Shown here in pieces: positions 10,133 to 19,879 of a DNA stretch of 64,000 nucleotides. Position 1 is the first letter of the stretch, and each line of letters starts with the position of its first letter. Origin of the DNA: M0108 sp963841065 (GTDB taxonomy: Bacteria > Pseudomonadota > Gammaproteobacteria > Chromatiales > Chromatiaceae); the NCBI GenBank assembly GCA_963841065.1, contig CAWJBI010000020.1, forward strand, positions 107,361 to 171,360. Reading direction: 5' to 3'. The notes beneath the pieces are model-generated. The model saw nothing but the letters and a program-made list of their open reading frames with translations, was not told the DNA's origin and ran no database searches. Made by a program: the position numbers and the translations under genes.

Positions 10133-12175
10133 TCACTTCAGTTCCAAGGCGATGCGGGTCGCCTGCCCGGCCACGACATCCGTGTCGGTCATGGCCTTGC
10201 GGCCGGTCTCGTCCTCGGCGGTCACCCGATAGCGACCGGCAGGCAGGATCTGCGCCAGTTCGCTGCGGGTGCCGCCGGTGAAGATCGGCTGTCGGCGGGC
10301 GTGCCGTCGGCGGCCAGCGCATAGGCCGAGATCACCACATTCAGTGGCGCCGGACCCGCGGCGGGCGTGGCGATCACGCTCAACCGCCCCGCACCGAGAT
10401 CCAGGCGCACCCTGGCCTGCGCCCCCGGGGCCACCACGAACGCCTTGCTGGATCGCGCCGCACCGGAGACGACCAGGGCCTCCCATTCGCCGGGCAGCAG
10501 GGTGACCGCCGGTCGGGCGGCGGCGTGTTCCGACAGGGCCGGTTCGGCGGTGACGCCGCCCAGCAGGCGCACCGGCGTCACCGTCCATTGGGCGTCGCGC
10601 CAATCGTCGAAGGCCGGGGCGCCGGGGCCCAGCGCGGCCTCCAGCGTCACCGTGCCGGCCGGCAACCGCACGCGGATGCTGGAGTTGGCGCCGTCCTGCA
10701 CCGCGCCGTCGGCGGACAGGCTTGCCCCGCCCACCAGCAGGGTGGCGGTGTAGTCACCGGCCGGGGCCAGCAGGGTCGGCCGCGCGACGGCATCGACGGT
10801 GCGCACCGCGCCGCCACGCCTTGGGCGCCAGGCGCCAGGACAGCTCGGTGCCGCCGGCAATCGGATCGGCCTGGTCGCCCAGGGCCGCCTCCAGGGTGAT
10901 CCGGCCCAGGTGCAGGCTCAGTTCGGCCGCGCTGCGCCCGCCGCCGGTCACCCGGACCTCGGCCTGGGCGGCGTGGCCGTCCACCTCGACGGCGACGCGA
11001 TAACGCCCGGGGGCCAGGGCCAGGGTCGGTGTCGCCCCGGTCGGGGCCTCCGGCGGGCGCTGGCGGTCCAGGGGCGTGATGGTCCAGGCCAGGGTCTGGC
11101 CCAGGTCCACGTCGGACAGTTTCAGGCCGGCCCCGGCGACCAGCGACAGGTCCAGCCGACCGATGTCGATCTTCACCGGGATCGAGGGCCCGCCCGGCTC
11201 GTCGACCTGAACCCGGGTGCTGCCAAAGGCATTGGCGCCGGTCAGGTCCACCCGATAGCGACCAGGCGCCAGCTCCAGGGAGATACCCTCGCCGCCGCCC
11301 CGATACATCGGCTCGCCCGCCCCGTCCGCGGTGATGCTCCAGCCCAAGGGGACCCCCACCAGGGTGTCGGCCTCCGCCGCGACGGCGTGAAAGGCGACCG
11401 GCACGGGGCCGATCGGCGGCTTGGGGATGGGCGCAGGCTCCACCGGCTTCGACGGTGGTGCAGGGGGCGACTCTGGGGCTGGGTGGGACGCGGTGGCCGC
11501 ACCGGCGGCGGCAGCCAGATCAGTCAAGGCCGTCGACAGGGCCTCGGCGTCGGCCGCCGAGGCCATCTGCCCGCCACCCTCGGCGGCGATGCAGGCCAGC
11601 GCCTGCCTCTCGTCTTCCGGGATGCCAAAGCCCACGACATGGATGACCAGCTTCGCGTTGGCGGCATGCAGGCTGCGCGCCACCGCGCAGGGGTCCTCCT
11701 TGCAGGTTTCCAGACCGTCGCTGACCAGGAAGAGGGTCCCGCCGTCCTTGGGTAGCAGCCCGGCGGCGTGGCGTAGCGCGGCCGACAGCGGCGTCATGCC
11801 CCGCGCGCGCAGGTCCGCCAACCGCTTTTTGGTGCGAGACAGATCGACTGGGCCGAGCGGCACCAGGGTCTCGATGTCCCCACAGTCCGACGGGCGGCGG
11901 TGACCGTAGGCGACCAGGGCCAGCCGCGTGTCCGCCTTCCAGCCAGCCAGCCGGTCCAGCAGTACGCGGCGCGCCGCATCCAGGCGGGTCTCGGTACCCA
12001 GTCGCGCGGCCATGCTGCCGGAGGCATCCACGATCAGCACTGCGGCCGCGCCGGCCGGCGCGGCCCCGGTTACCCCCGCGGTCAGCAAGAGGAGCAGACC
12101 CACTAGCGCGGCGCGCAAGCAGGGGCGGTGACCCTGGGAGCGGTGGCTGTGCGCCGAAATGCTCGAAGAGGACAT
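10133..12175 (-). pseudogene. Exported von Willebrand A protein with repeated beta modules, two frameshifts
   Basis: The ATG at 12175 opens a signal or anchor segment (LRAALVGLLLLLTAGVTGAAP) followed by a vWA domain. The MIDAS motif is DASGSMAAR, with a later TPLSAAL threonine and SDGLETC. After a Pro-rich linker (PAPESPPAPPSKP) come about five modules of 80-90 residues. Each has a beta strand with xLxWxITP or xQWTVTP and then an APGRYRV-type turn (variants PAGDYTATL, LPGEWEAL and PAGRYRVTA). The frame is broken near 10815 and again near 10290; read through, the protein is about 680 residues. vWA domains mediate metal-dependent protein contacts, and the modules resemble PEGA-like surface beta domains. 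It lies directly upstream of the coiled-coil gene at 8874-10104. Function is unknown. Confidence 0.65.
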
Positions 12176-12266
12176 GTTGGCGAACTCCGCTGCTCGATTC
12201 GCCGACACTATTTCAGCGCCGCCGTGTTGCAATGGCCGACTGGGGATTGGGGATTGGCTCAGTCAA

Positions 12267-12752
12267 TTACAGCTTCGGTACAACGACATCCTTGTAGCGA
12301 TACACCACGGTCACGCTATCGCCTACCTGTCGGTAGGGAAGACCGTCTTGCTTGCCGATGTATAACGTCGCCCCGCCGGGCGGTACGCCGGCCATCTCGG
12401 TCCTGCTGCTGACAAGCGTTACCGGCACGCCCTCGACCATGTCATTGCCGACCGCTTTGCAGTCAGTCAGCTTCACCTCACCGCTGCGGATTTGCGCGAG
12501 GACCTTGCCCTCGGCGACATCGAGATTGACGGGGAATTTCGTCCACTTGCCGTCAACCTGGTGAAAAAACTGCCCGCTGGCCTTGATAGCCTCCAGGCGC
12601 TCGCCGTTACCGAATTCCATAATGCTATGCCAGGCCGGCTGTTTCATCCGGGCTTCGCTGGCCTGTACCACTGGTTCGCACGCGGCGTCGAGCGCCAACA
12701 CCGATGGCGAAGCCACAGCCAGCAGGAGTGGGATCAAGCAATGGACACGCAT
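12267..12752 (-). CDS. Small periplasmic protein, LolA-like ending, unknown role
   Basis: The start MRVHCLIPLLLAVASPSVLALDAA at 12752 gives a standard signal peptide. An upstream in-frame ATG at 12797 would put the signal internally and is less likely. The mature part is about 140 residues. It has two cysteines (DAACEPVV and LTDCKAVG) and ends VTVVYRYKDVVVPKL, a pattern like the last strand of LolA/outer-membrane lipoprotein-sorting folds. No catalytic motif is visible. It is separated by about 90 bases from the vWA gene on the same strand and may have its own promoter. I would call it a conserved-type exported protein without assigning a function. Confidence 0.6.
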   Translation of the reverse strand: MRVHCLIPLLLAVASPSVLALDAACEPVVQASEARMKQPAWHSIMEFGNGERLEAIKASGQFFHQVDGKWTKFPVNLDVAEGKVLAQIRSGEVKLTDCKAVGNDMVEGVPVTLVSSRTEMAGVPPGGATLYIGKQDGLPYRQVGDSVTVVYRYKDVVVPKL

Positions 12753-12827
12753 GACGTTGACCTCGATGGTGGTTGAATTTGGATCACACGACGACATCAG
12801 TGCGGGAAGGGGCGCAAGCCTGAGGAC

Positions 12828-13012
12828 TCATAACGGGCTTTGCAACCAGGACAGTTCGGAGGCCGGAATGCCCAGAGCGCTGGCGACCTCCTCGATACTG
12901 AAGGTCGGCTGCCCGGTGGCCAGGTCTGTGCCGCTGAGGGGAGTCCATCGCCTCCAGGGTCTCGGCGAAGGTCTCCAGCAGGATCCGGGCGGTCTCCGGT
13001 GGGGATATTCAA
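12828..13012 (-). pseudogene. C-terminal scrap of an unknown gene
   Basis: Two minus-strand frames read as protein-like and join by a shift near 12935: PPETARILLETFAETLEAMDS followed by LSGTDLATGQPTFSIEEVASALGIPASELSW and a TGA at 12828. The second part looks like a small helix-turn-helix segment (IEEVASALGIPASEL). The upstream end runs into the IS91-type end at about 13015, so the gene has been cut there. No family can be named. Confidence 0.35.
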
Positions 13013-13014
13013 TC

Positions 13015-13440
13015 TAACCGCACGGCGGCCGACGTCAGGGGAAGGCTAGCATCGAAGGAAGGTTCTCGGCAAGGGCACAGTGCGAGCCGACGGGTGCCGG
13101 CGGGGGGCAAACCGCTGTTGGGGAGGGCGCCGGGCGGGCTTGCCGCGTGGCTTGGCGCGGCTTGCCGGGGGCCCGATCACAGCGGGCGCAGGAAGTGGCA
13201 CGTCTCTTGCCCGATCAGGCGACGGGAGACGGCTACCACTGCACCTGCTGGTCGAAGATGTACTCGGGTTGCGGTTGGGCCAAGGCGTCCCATTCGGGTA
13301 CGGCCTCGATGGCCGGGTCGTCCCAGGCGGGCGGCCCGCGGGCCGGGCTGATCCGCGGCGGCCCGGCCGGCTCGCCGCTATGGTTGAGCATCCGCGCCAC
13401 CGGGGCGGCTGGCGTGATGAAGGCGACGATGCGCCTGTCG
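13015..13440 (-). mobile_element. IS91-family 3' fragment (transposase C-terminus and end)
   Basis: The minus strand from 13440 to the TAG at 13233 encodes DRRIVAFITPAAPVARMLNH and continues to GPPAWDDPAIEAVPEWDAL and a stop. This is the same C-terminal block as in the copy at 3425-3640. Beyond the stop, 13018-13100 retains a degraded version of the end sequence (AACCGCACGG, then TAGCATCGAAGG). Everything upstream of the last 70 residues is missing, and the junction at 13441 is abrupt. Confidence 0.8.
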
Positions 13441-13505
13441 CTAGACGATCCGGTCTTCGTACCTCCGGCTTGAGGCGATTGCGCGACCTAAGGGCTGGAC
13501 ATCCC

Positions 13506-15437
13506 TCAGGCGGGGCTGGGATTCAGGGCCGGGAGCCGGGGACGCTCCAGGCGCGGTTTGCCGCCCCGTGCCCGGAGGAGGCCCTGGACGCGGCCCACCT
13601 GGCGGGCGAAGTCTCTCTTCCAGCGACGAAAATCGATATCCTGGCCGCCGTAGAGGGCCCCATCCAGTTGCCGCAGCAGGCGGATGACCTGGTCGGGGTT
13701 CGCGCCGGGCCTCAGCCGCAAGACCTGGCCGGCCAGACCGGGAAGCGCGCCGGCCTCTGTCGCCTGGACACCCCCGGGCAGATGGCGGCAGGCCTCGGAT
13801 TGGAAGCGCCGTGCCCAGACCGCAGGCTCCGGCTCCCGGTTGGCGGCGCTCAGGCAAAATAGGAAGCGACTCGATGCCGGCAGCAAGCCCTTCAGATTCT
13901 GGCCCAGTCGCCGCCATACCGGCGCCGGGTGGAGACGATCGCGGGCCCGGGCAAGCCGCCGGCGGGCCAGGCCAGCGGCGGCGCGGGCGCGCCGTCCGAA
14001 GCTGGCGCCCAGGGGCTCGCGTTGCCGGGAAGATCCCAACCGACCCCGATAGCGGAGGCCCGCCGCAAAACCGATCAGGGGCAGCAAGAGGCTGCTGAGG
14101 CTGAGCCAGAGCCAGCCCGATCCCGAGTCCTCGCCGTGGGCCACCGCCCTGACCCCTTCGACCCCGCCGCCCCCCAGCTTGGCGGGCAAGCTGACCCACT
14201 CACGGCTGCCGGTGGTCACGTTCCACCAGGGCAGGCGCAGTTCCGGCAGGCGCAACCGCCCATCGGCGCGGGGAACCAGGGTGTAATGCTCGCTGCGTTT
14301 GCCCTCCAGGCGCTGGCCGTCCGCGGAGACCTTGGCCTCGGTCAGGGTCTGTTCCCGATAGACGCGGAAGTCCGGGGACTCCAGGTAAGACTCCAGGCTG
14401 GGCAACTGACTGCCACCGGCGCCGATGGCGTCGAGGTCCAGGACCAGGGAGACGGGCTCCCCGGCCTTGATATTGTGGTCATCCAGGCTGGCCTTGAGGC
14501 TCAGGGCCCGCAAGGGCAGCCAGGGCTGGACGCTGGTCAGGGCCGGTCGCACCTGCAACCGGAGGCCCTCGCTACTGCTGACCTCGAAACGTTGACCACG
14601 GCCGACGCCATAGGCATCGCCCGCGGTCTCCCCCGTCACCCGCGGGGCCGGCAGACTCAGGTCCCCGGCGCGCAAGGGGGTGAGGGCATAAACGAATTCG
14701 GTGACAATCTCGCGGTGGCCGTCCGGGGCCGTGCGCGAGCTGGCCTTGGGTTCCTCCAGCTTTTGCAGGATCAGGTCGTTGCCGCTGGGCAGTTCCGGGG
14801 TAGCTTTAGTCAGACTTTGCTCGCTGATCACCTTGAGCCGGAGCAGGACATTCTCCTGCACATAGGCCTGGCGCTCGCCGAGCTCAACCTCCAGGCGCGG
14901 GGCGCGGGGCGCGGGCGGGGCGGCGGGCTGGCTCCAGGGGGAGGGGTTGGGCGCTGCATAAGGCGGGGACCAGCCGGGGAAGGCACCATAAGGATATGCG
15001 GAGGGCGGGGCGGCCGCTGGGGCCGGGGCTGGGGCCTGAGCGGGAGCCTGGGCGGCTGCCGGGACATGAGCCGGGGCCTGCTGCGGCGGGGCTGACTGAA
15101 TGACCGGTGGGGCGAAGCCGGTTGGGGCCATGGGGAAGTTGGGCCCTGGCATGGTTCCCGTCGGGGCTGCGCTGGTGGCTGGATTGCTTGGGGCTGCCGC
15201 GTGCGCGGGGAGGGTCGCGGGGGGCGGCGGCGTAGTGGCCTGCCGGGCCGGTTGAGCGGGAGGCAACTGGGCCGGCGGCACCCCACGGGCATTGCTGGGA
15301 TCCTGGGGCCGGTAGGGGCCGTAGGGTGACGGGTATGGGGAAAAATAGGGCGGGCCATAGCCAGGAAACTGCTGGGCCTCCACCACCCCGCTCCAGAGCG
15401 CGAGTAGCGCGATTGCCGCCGTCATGACCCGCTGCAT
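13506..15437 (-). CDS. batD: BatD-family membrane protein (aerotolerance operon)
   Basis: The product has 643 residues. The signal peptide is MQRVMTAAIALLALWSGVVEA. A long Pro/Ala/Gln-rich low-complexity region (residues about 25-180) precedes the BatD oxygen-tolerance domain (RLEVELGERQAYVQENVLLRLKV at about 183, LVLDLDAIGAGGSQLPSLESYL). A transmembrane helix lies near residue 445 (WLWLSLSSLLLPLIGFAAGL), and the tail is basic and cytoplasmic. BatD proteins are large exported Ig-like proteins encoded last in moxR-bat operons; their biochemical role is unsettled and linked to envelope stress and oxygen tolerance. It is the last gene of the operon and starts 104 bases after batC ends. The Pro/Ala/Gln-rich N-terminal region is longer than usual. 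Confidence 0.8.
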   Translation of the reverse strand: MQRVMTAAIALLALWSGVVEAQQFPGYGPPYFSPYPSPYGPYRPQDPSNARGVPPAQLPPAQPARQATTPPPPATLPAHAAAPSNPATSAAPTGTMPGPNFPMAPTGFAPPVIQSAPPQQAPAHVPAAAQAPAQAPAPAPAAAPPSAYPYGAFPGWSPPYAAPNPSPWSQPAAPPAPRAPRLEVELGERQAYVQENVLLRLKVISEQSLTKATPELPSGNDLILQKLEEPKASSRTAPDGHREIVTEFVYALTPLRAGDLSLPAPRVTGETAGDAYGVGRGQRFEVSSSEGLRLQVRPALTSVQPWLPLRALSLKASLDDHNIKAGEPVSLVLDLDAIGAGGSQLPSLESYLESPDFRVYREQTLTEAKVSADGQRLEGKRSEHYTLVPRADGRLRLPELRLPWWNVTTGSREWVSLPAKLGGGGVEGVRAVAHGEDSGSGWLWLSLSSLLLPLIGFAAGLRYRGRLGSSRQREPLGASFGRRARAAAGLARRRLARARDRLHPAPVWRRLGQNLKGLLPASSRFLFCLSAANREPEPAVWARRFQSEACRHLPGGVQATEAGALPGLAGQVLRLRPGANPDQVIRLLRQLDGALYGGQDIDFRRWKRDFARQVGRVQGLLRARGGKPRLERPRLPALNPSPA

Positions 15438-15541
15438 TAGGTTGTCTCCGCGTGCCGCTGGAGGATGGGACCCGACCCTCCCGCCATACGGTAATAGGTT
15501 GTGAATGAGGATCCAGCACTCATCCCAGGTTTCCGGGATGG

Positions 15542-17259
15542 CTACCAGGGTCGGGTCTCGCGGGGCGGACCACCCGAGGCGCGAATCTGGCGCATCTCCT
15601 CGATCTGAAACTGGTTACGGATGAGTTCGGAGGGATCGCCCTCAACTTGCTGCAACCTTTGCTCCAGGATGGCGGCGCCGGGGCCCGAGCTGGGCTGGCC
15701 ACCGAGGGCGCCGACGGCGGTCCCCGCCGCGCCCGCGTCCAGGGCGGGCTGCTCGCCCAGTTGGTCAAACTGATCCACCGCATCCGCGCTGCCGGGCTCG
15801 GGCGCGCCCTCCGGGGGCCTCATGCCGGGCTCCTGGGTGCGGCGCTCGCCGGGACCGCCCGCCTGGGACGGCTTCTCACCCGCGCCTGGGCCTGGCTCGG
15901 CCGCCGGCTCTTGGGGCTTGTCGACCCGACCCTGGGCATCAGGCTGCTCATCCTTGGCCTTGCCGGCCTCGATCTCCGCCTTGGTCTCACCCTGACCCGG
16001 TTCCTCGGGCTTGCGCTCCTGGTCGCCGCCCCCGAAGGTCTGGTCCTGGGGTTCCTCGCCGCCCTCTTTCGCCTCTGGTTTCTGCTCCTTCTTGGCGCCG
16101 CCGGCCTCCTGGGTTTGCTCCTGGCCTTCTTGGGAGCCCGCGTCCTGGCCCTGATCCTGCTTACCCGCCTGCTGCTCCTTGGTCTGCTGCCCTTTAGCCT
16201 CTTTCTCCTTGGCTTGTCGTTCCTTAGCCTCTTTCTCCTTGGCCTGCTGCTTCGAGTCCTGACCCACGGCTTCCTGGGGAGCCTGCTGTTCATCGGCGGT
16301 TTCGCCAGCCTTCGCCTTGTCCTGGTCCTTGACCTCCTTGGGTTGCCCGCCGGCCTCGGCGGCCTGCTTCTCGTCCTCTTGCTTGCCCTGGGTCTGCTGC
16401 TCGCTGGATTCCTGGCCGTCGCTGGATTCCTCGGTCTGGGACTGGGAGCCACCAGACTTTTCCTGTTCGGTGGACTCGCCCTGGCCGGCGGTCTCCTGTT
16501 GTTTCCGACCCTCGCCGCCTTGGCTGTCCTCGCTGGACTCGCCCCCGGAAGACGACTTGTCCCCGGATTGCTGACCGGAGCTTTGCTGCGATTCCTGCCC
16601 CTGCTTGGATTCCTGGCCCTCTTGGGATTCTTGTCCTTCCTGAGATTCCTTCGAGTCTTGAGACTCTTGCGACTCTTTTTTCTGCTCCTCGCCCGATTCC
16701 TTTTTTTCCTGCTTTTCTTCCTGTTTTCTGCTTCCTGCTTATCCTGCTTATCCTGCTTATCCTGCTTATCCTGCTTATCCTGCTTATCCTGCTGTTCCTG
16801 GGGCTCCTTCGCCTCCTCTTCCTGGCGATTGGCCTTTTCCCGCTCCCGCTTCTCCTGCTCGAACTTTTTCTGATCGATGCGGGCGAGAACGGAGCGGGTG
16901 AGGGACAGGTTGTGCTGGGCATCGGCGTGCGCCGGATTGCGGCCCAGAACCTGTTCGTAGGCCGCGGCGGCCCCGGCGAAATCGCCGAGTTGGAAGCGTG
17001 CATTACCCAAGTTGTAGGCGGCATCATCCGCCCGGTTGGGCCTTTGGTTGTGGGCAAAGGCGTCGGCGGCCTCGGCATGGCGTCCCGCCCGGTAGAGGGC
17101 GACACCCTGGCGGTAGGGATCGGCGAAACCCTCGGCCGCGCCGGCATAATCGCCCTGCTTGAACCGCGCCTCGGCCTCCTGCTCCGGGTTATCAAACCAG
17201 CCGGCCTGGGCTGACGAGGCCAGGGCCAGGGACACCAGCCAAAGATTCATGCCCTTCAC
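15542..17259 (-). pseudogene. batC: BatC-type TPR protein with frameshift in its repeat tail
   Basis: The GTG start at 17259 overlaps the batB stop (GTGA). After a short signal (MNLWLVSLALASSAQAGWF) come TPR units: RFKQGDYAGAAEGF, AYNLGNARFQLGDFAGAAAAYEQVLGRNPAHADAQHNL. The rest is extremely hydrophilic and Glu/Gln/Lys/Ser-rich, starting with a DKQ tripeptide tract. At about 16720-16735 the frame slips by one base. The true continuation (EEKQEKKESGEEQKKESQES) lies in the next frame and runs to the stop at 15542 (IEEMRQIRASGGPP). The old frame stays open by chance to 15820 with Arg/Ser/Pro-rich nonsense. Read through, the protein is about 570 residues. The neighbouring bat genes are intact, so the slip could be a sequencing or assembly error at an A-rich spot. 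Confidence 0.75.
16733..16794. repeat. 9-bp tandem repeat encoding DKQ units in batC
   Basis: The unit ATCCTGCTT is repeated about six to seven times in tandem (minus strand AAGCAGGAT, encoding Lys-Gln-Asp). It lies next to the batC frameshift, so the copy number may vary by slippage. Confidence 0.9.
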
Positions 17260-18278
17260 GACTTGCGCCTCCAGCCACCGCGCCCCCGGAAGCGGGGGAG
17301 CAGTAGGACCATGACCAGCAGCAGGGGCAGATAAAAGCGCTCGTTCCAGACCCGCGTCCGCTCATCGCTGGCCTCCGCGGGCAACCGGGCAACGGCAGCG
17401 GCCTTGAGCAGGGCGAGGGTGTCGTCCTCGCGGTAATCGGCCCGGAGATAGAGGCCCCCACCGGCCTCGGCGAGCCCCTCCAGCCGCTTTTCATCGAGGC
17501 GAGAGACGATGGCCTGGCCACCGCGATCGGTCAGCCAGCCACCGCCGCGACCGGGCACGGGCCCACCATCCTCGCTGCCGATCCCCAAGGCGTGCAGGTG
17601 AATACCCGCGGCCGTCAGGTCGCGCACCCGTTCCTCCAGCCCCGGCTCGTCGAAGTCGCCATCGCTGATGAGCAGGATGGCGCGGGCACTGCCCTCGGAC
17701 AGACCTTCGAGCAGGGTCTCGGCCCGGTCGAGGGCACCGAGGAGGCGGCTGCCCTGGAGTTGGGTCAGATCGGTGGACAGGGCTGGCAGGGTATTGAGGA
17801 GGGTCTGAGTATCCTCGGTGATGGGCGATAGCACATGGGGCACGGAGGCAAAGGCGATGAGACCCAGGCGGACCTGGCGATTGTGCTGGATCAGGTCCTG
17901 AATCTCCTGCCGCGCCCGCGCCAGCCGGTTAGGGGCGGTGTCGTTCACCTGCATGGATCGAGATATATCCAGCAAAATCAGCAGATTGTTGCCAGGATGA
18001 AAGAGGCGGACATCGGTATAATTCCAGCGCGGCCCGGCCATGGCCATCACCAGCAGGGACCAGAGCAGGGACCAGAGCAGAAAGCGGCCCCAGCGCTCGC
18101 GGGTCCTGAGTTCCCGGGTGCCGGTGAGGTGGGGCAGCAGGTGCGGATCGGCGTAGCGATGCACGGGCCCGCGCGCGGCGCGCGCGGCGCTGCGCCATAG
18201 CCAGAGAGCCACCGGGAAGGGGATCAGCAAGACCCAGAACCAGAGAGGCTGGGCAAAGTGGAAGCCGGCCTCAGTCAC
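17256..18278 (-). CDS. batB: BatB-type von Willebrand A membrane protein
   Basis: The GTG start at 18278 (VTEAGFHFAQPLWFWVLLIPF) overlaps the batA stop by 8 bases and gives 340 residues. Longer in-frame starts would lie entirely within batA. There is an N-terminal transmembrane segment, a second near residues 55-75 (RFLLWSLLWSLLVMAMAGP), and then a vWA domain with MIDAS motif DISRSMQVND and ISDGDFDEPG. A final hydrophobic helix lies near the C-terminus (FYLPLLLVMVLLLPRF). BatA/BatB-type proteins are membrane-anchored vWA partners of MoxR AAA+ ATPases. The MIDAS residues are intact. Translational coupling with both neighbours is evident. Confidence 0.85.
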   Translation of the reverse strand: MTEAGFHFAQPLWFWVLLIPFPVALWLWRSAARAARGPVHRYADPHLLPHLTGTRELRTRERWGRFLLWSLLWSLLVMAMAGPRWNYTDVRLFHPGNNLLILLDISRSMQVNDTAPNRLARARQEIQDLIQHNRQVRLGLIAFASVPHVLSPITEDTQTLLNTLPALSTDLTQLQGSRLLGALDRAETLLEGLSEGSARAILLISDGDFDEPGLEERVRDLTAAGIHLHALGIGSEDGGPVPGRGGGWLTDRGGQAIVSRLDEKRLEGLAEAGGGLYLRADYREDDTLALLKAAAVARLPAEASDERTRVWNERFYLPLLLVMVLLLPRFRGRGGWRRKS

Positions 18279-19311
18279 TCGAAACCCTCCGGGCGAAACG
18301 TTTGCGCCCCTCGGGGAAGAGCCCCAGGCCGAGCAGGGCCAGCAGGGCCAGCCCCAGGGGCCAGCGGTAGAGGGGGTCTGGCAGGTAGGCGGTGCGGGCC
18401 TCGGCCTCGGTCTTCTCGAGGTCATCGATGCGCCGCGAAATCTCCTCCAGGGCGCGGGCATCGGTGGCGCGGAAGTAAGCGCCGCCAGTGGCATCCGCGA
18501 TGTCCCGCAAGGTGTCCTCATCCATGGTCAGGTCCTCGCGATATTTGATCGCGCCCTCTTCGGGGATGGGGATGCGCTGGTCCTCGCTGCCGACGCCAAT
18601 GACGTGGATGCGCACGCCCAGGGCTCGGGCCAGGGTGGCCGCCTCCAGGGGCGTGAAGCCGCCCGCGGAGTTGTCCCCATCGGCGATCAGGATCATGACG
18701 CGCGAACCCTCCGGGCGCTCCCGCAACTTTTTGGCGCCCAGGGCGATGGCGTCGCCCAAGGCCGTGCCGGGTCCGGCGATATTGGCCTCCACGCCATCGA
18801 GCAATTGGCCGGTGGCGTGCCGATCCAGGGTCAGGGGCGAGAGGACGAAGGCCTGGCTACCGAAGACGATGAGGCCGACACGATCGCCCTCGCGCCCATC
18901 GATGAAGCGCCCCATGACGCCCTTGACCACGGCCATGCGGTTAATGGGCAGGCCCTGGGCGCTGAAATCCAGGGCCTCCATGGAATGCGAGGCATCCACC
19001 GCCAGCAGCAGGTCGTACCCTGGTGAGCTGACCTCTGTATGGGGGGTGAGCCACTGGGGCCGCATCAGGGCCAGGACTAGGGCGGTCCACAGCAGCCAGA
19101 GCAGACCCCGCTGGACCCAGCCGGCGATCTGGCGGGCCGGCCGCAAGGTGCGATAGGCGGCCCGTAGCCGCTCCGGATGGGGATGGAGCAGGGTCAGGCG
19201 CTGGCCTTCGAGGGTCTCCTCCGCCTGCTCTCGCCGCTCGGGCCAGAGCCAGGGCAGCAGGAAGGGTACCAGCAGCAGGAGCGCGGCCCAGGGCCAATGG
19301 AACTCAAACAC
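18271..19311 (-). CDS. batA: BatA-type von Willebrand A membrane protein
   Basis: The protein has 346 residues and starts MFEFHWPWAALLLLVPFLLPWLWP. A second transmembrane helix follows (GLLWLLWTALVLALMRPQWL). The vWA domain contains the MIDAS motif DASHSMEALD, the threonine loop GPGTALGDAI and LIADGDNSAGG. A C-terminal transmembrane helix (WPLGLALLALLGLGLFPEG) completes the usual BatA topology, with the vWA domain in the periplasm. The start overlaps the end of the DUF4381 gene, and the stop overlaps the batB start. All metal-site residues expected of a working vWA are visible. Confidence 0.88.
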   Translation of the reverse strand: MFEFHWPWAALLLLVPFLLPWLWPERREQAEETLEGQRLTLLHPHPERLRAAYRTLRPARQIAGWVQRGLLWLLWTALVLALMRPQWLTPHTEVSSPGYDLLLAVDASHSMEALDFSAQGLPINRMAVVKGVMGRFIDGREGDRVGLIVFGSQAFVLSPLTLDRHATGQLLDGVEANIAGPGTALGDAIALGAKKLRERPEGSRVMILIADGDNSAGGFTPLEAATLARALGVRIHVIGVGSEDQRIPIPEEGAIKYREDLTMDEDTLRDIADATGGAYFRATDARALEEISRRIDDLEKTEAEARTAYLPDPLYRWPLGLALLALLGLGLFPEGRKRFARRVSSD

Positions 19312-19876
19312 GACGGCTATCCTCTACCAGGACCCACTGGTAAGCGGCGTCGATGAGTTCAAGCCATTCCCGCGGGGACCCGAGGGGCCCGCCGCCACCG
19401 GCCGCCTGGCGGCCGGTGGCGGCGGGCGGGGCATAGGGCGCATCCAGCAGCGGTCTTCCCTTGGTCTTCCAGTCGAAGCCCCGCGGGTCCTGGTCCGCCA
19501 GCCAGGCCAGCCAGTCCTCGCCCGCCAGGCCAGCGCAGGCATCCCGCCCCAGACGGGCCATGGCGACCCGACGGAGGAGTTCCGATAGGTCGCCGGCGGT
19601 CAGCTTGGGGTCCTGGGTCGCGGCCCGTTGGCGCAGGGCACGCAGTTGGCGGGCGGCGTCCCAGCGCCAGGAGCCGATCCGCAGCACCGGGATAGGGGGG
19701 ATACGCAGCCGCAGGCTGCCCCGCCAACGCCATGCCAACAAGAGTAGGAGCAGGACGGCCGCGGCCAACAGCCACCAACCCGTGGCTGGTGGCCACCAGG
19801 AAACGGGGTCCAGGCCACGGATATCGCGCAACTGGCTGGCGATGTCCTGGGCGACGGGCGGGATCTCGGTGGCCAT
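19304..19876 (-). CDS. DUF4381 membrane protein of moxR-bat operon
   Basis: The protein has 190 residues. The N-terminal part is MATEIPPVAQDIASQLRDIRGLDPVSWWPPATGWW, followed by one transmembrane helix (LLAAAVLLLLLLAWRW) and a cytoplasmic helical domain (LTAGDLSELLRRVAMARLGRDACAGLAGEDWLAWL). This is the DUF4381 pattern. Members lie between the DUF58 and BatA genes in proteobacterial moxR operons, and their function is not established. It begins 3 bases after the DUF58 stop and overlaps the batA start by 8 bases, so it is translated with them. Confidence 0.8.
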   Translation of the reverse strand: MATEIPPVAQDIASQLRDIRGLDPVSWWPPATGWWLLAAAVLLLLLLAWRWRGSLRLRIPPIPVLRIGSWRWDAARQLRALRQRAATQDPKLTAGDLSELLRRVAMARLGRDACAGLAGEDWLAWLADQDPRGFDWKTKGRPLLDAPYAPPAATGRQAAGGGGPLGSPREWLELIDAAYQWVLVEDSRRV

Positions 19877-19879
19877 GAC

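Noticed and set aside
16733..16794. 9-bp repeats as a possible regulatory or CRISPR-like array
   Set aside because: Coding microsatellite in batC encoding DKQ units.
15647..16873. Very hydrophobic 408-codon plus-strand frame that resembles a membrane protein
   Set aside because: It is the complement of the Glu/Gln/Lys-rich batC tail, which reads as Leu-rich sequence on the other strand.
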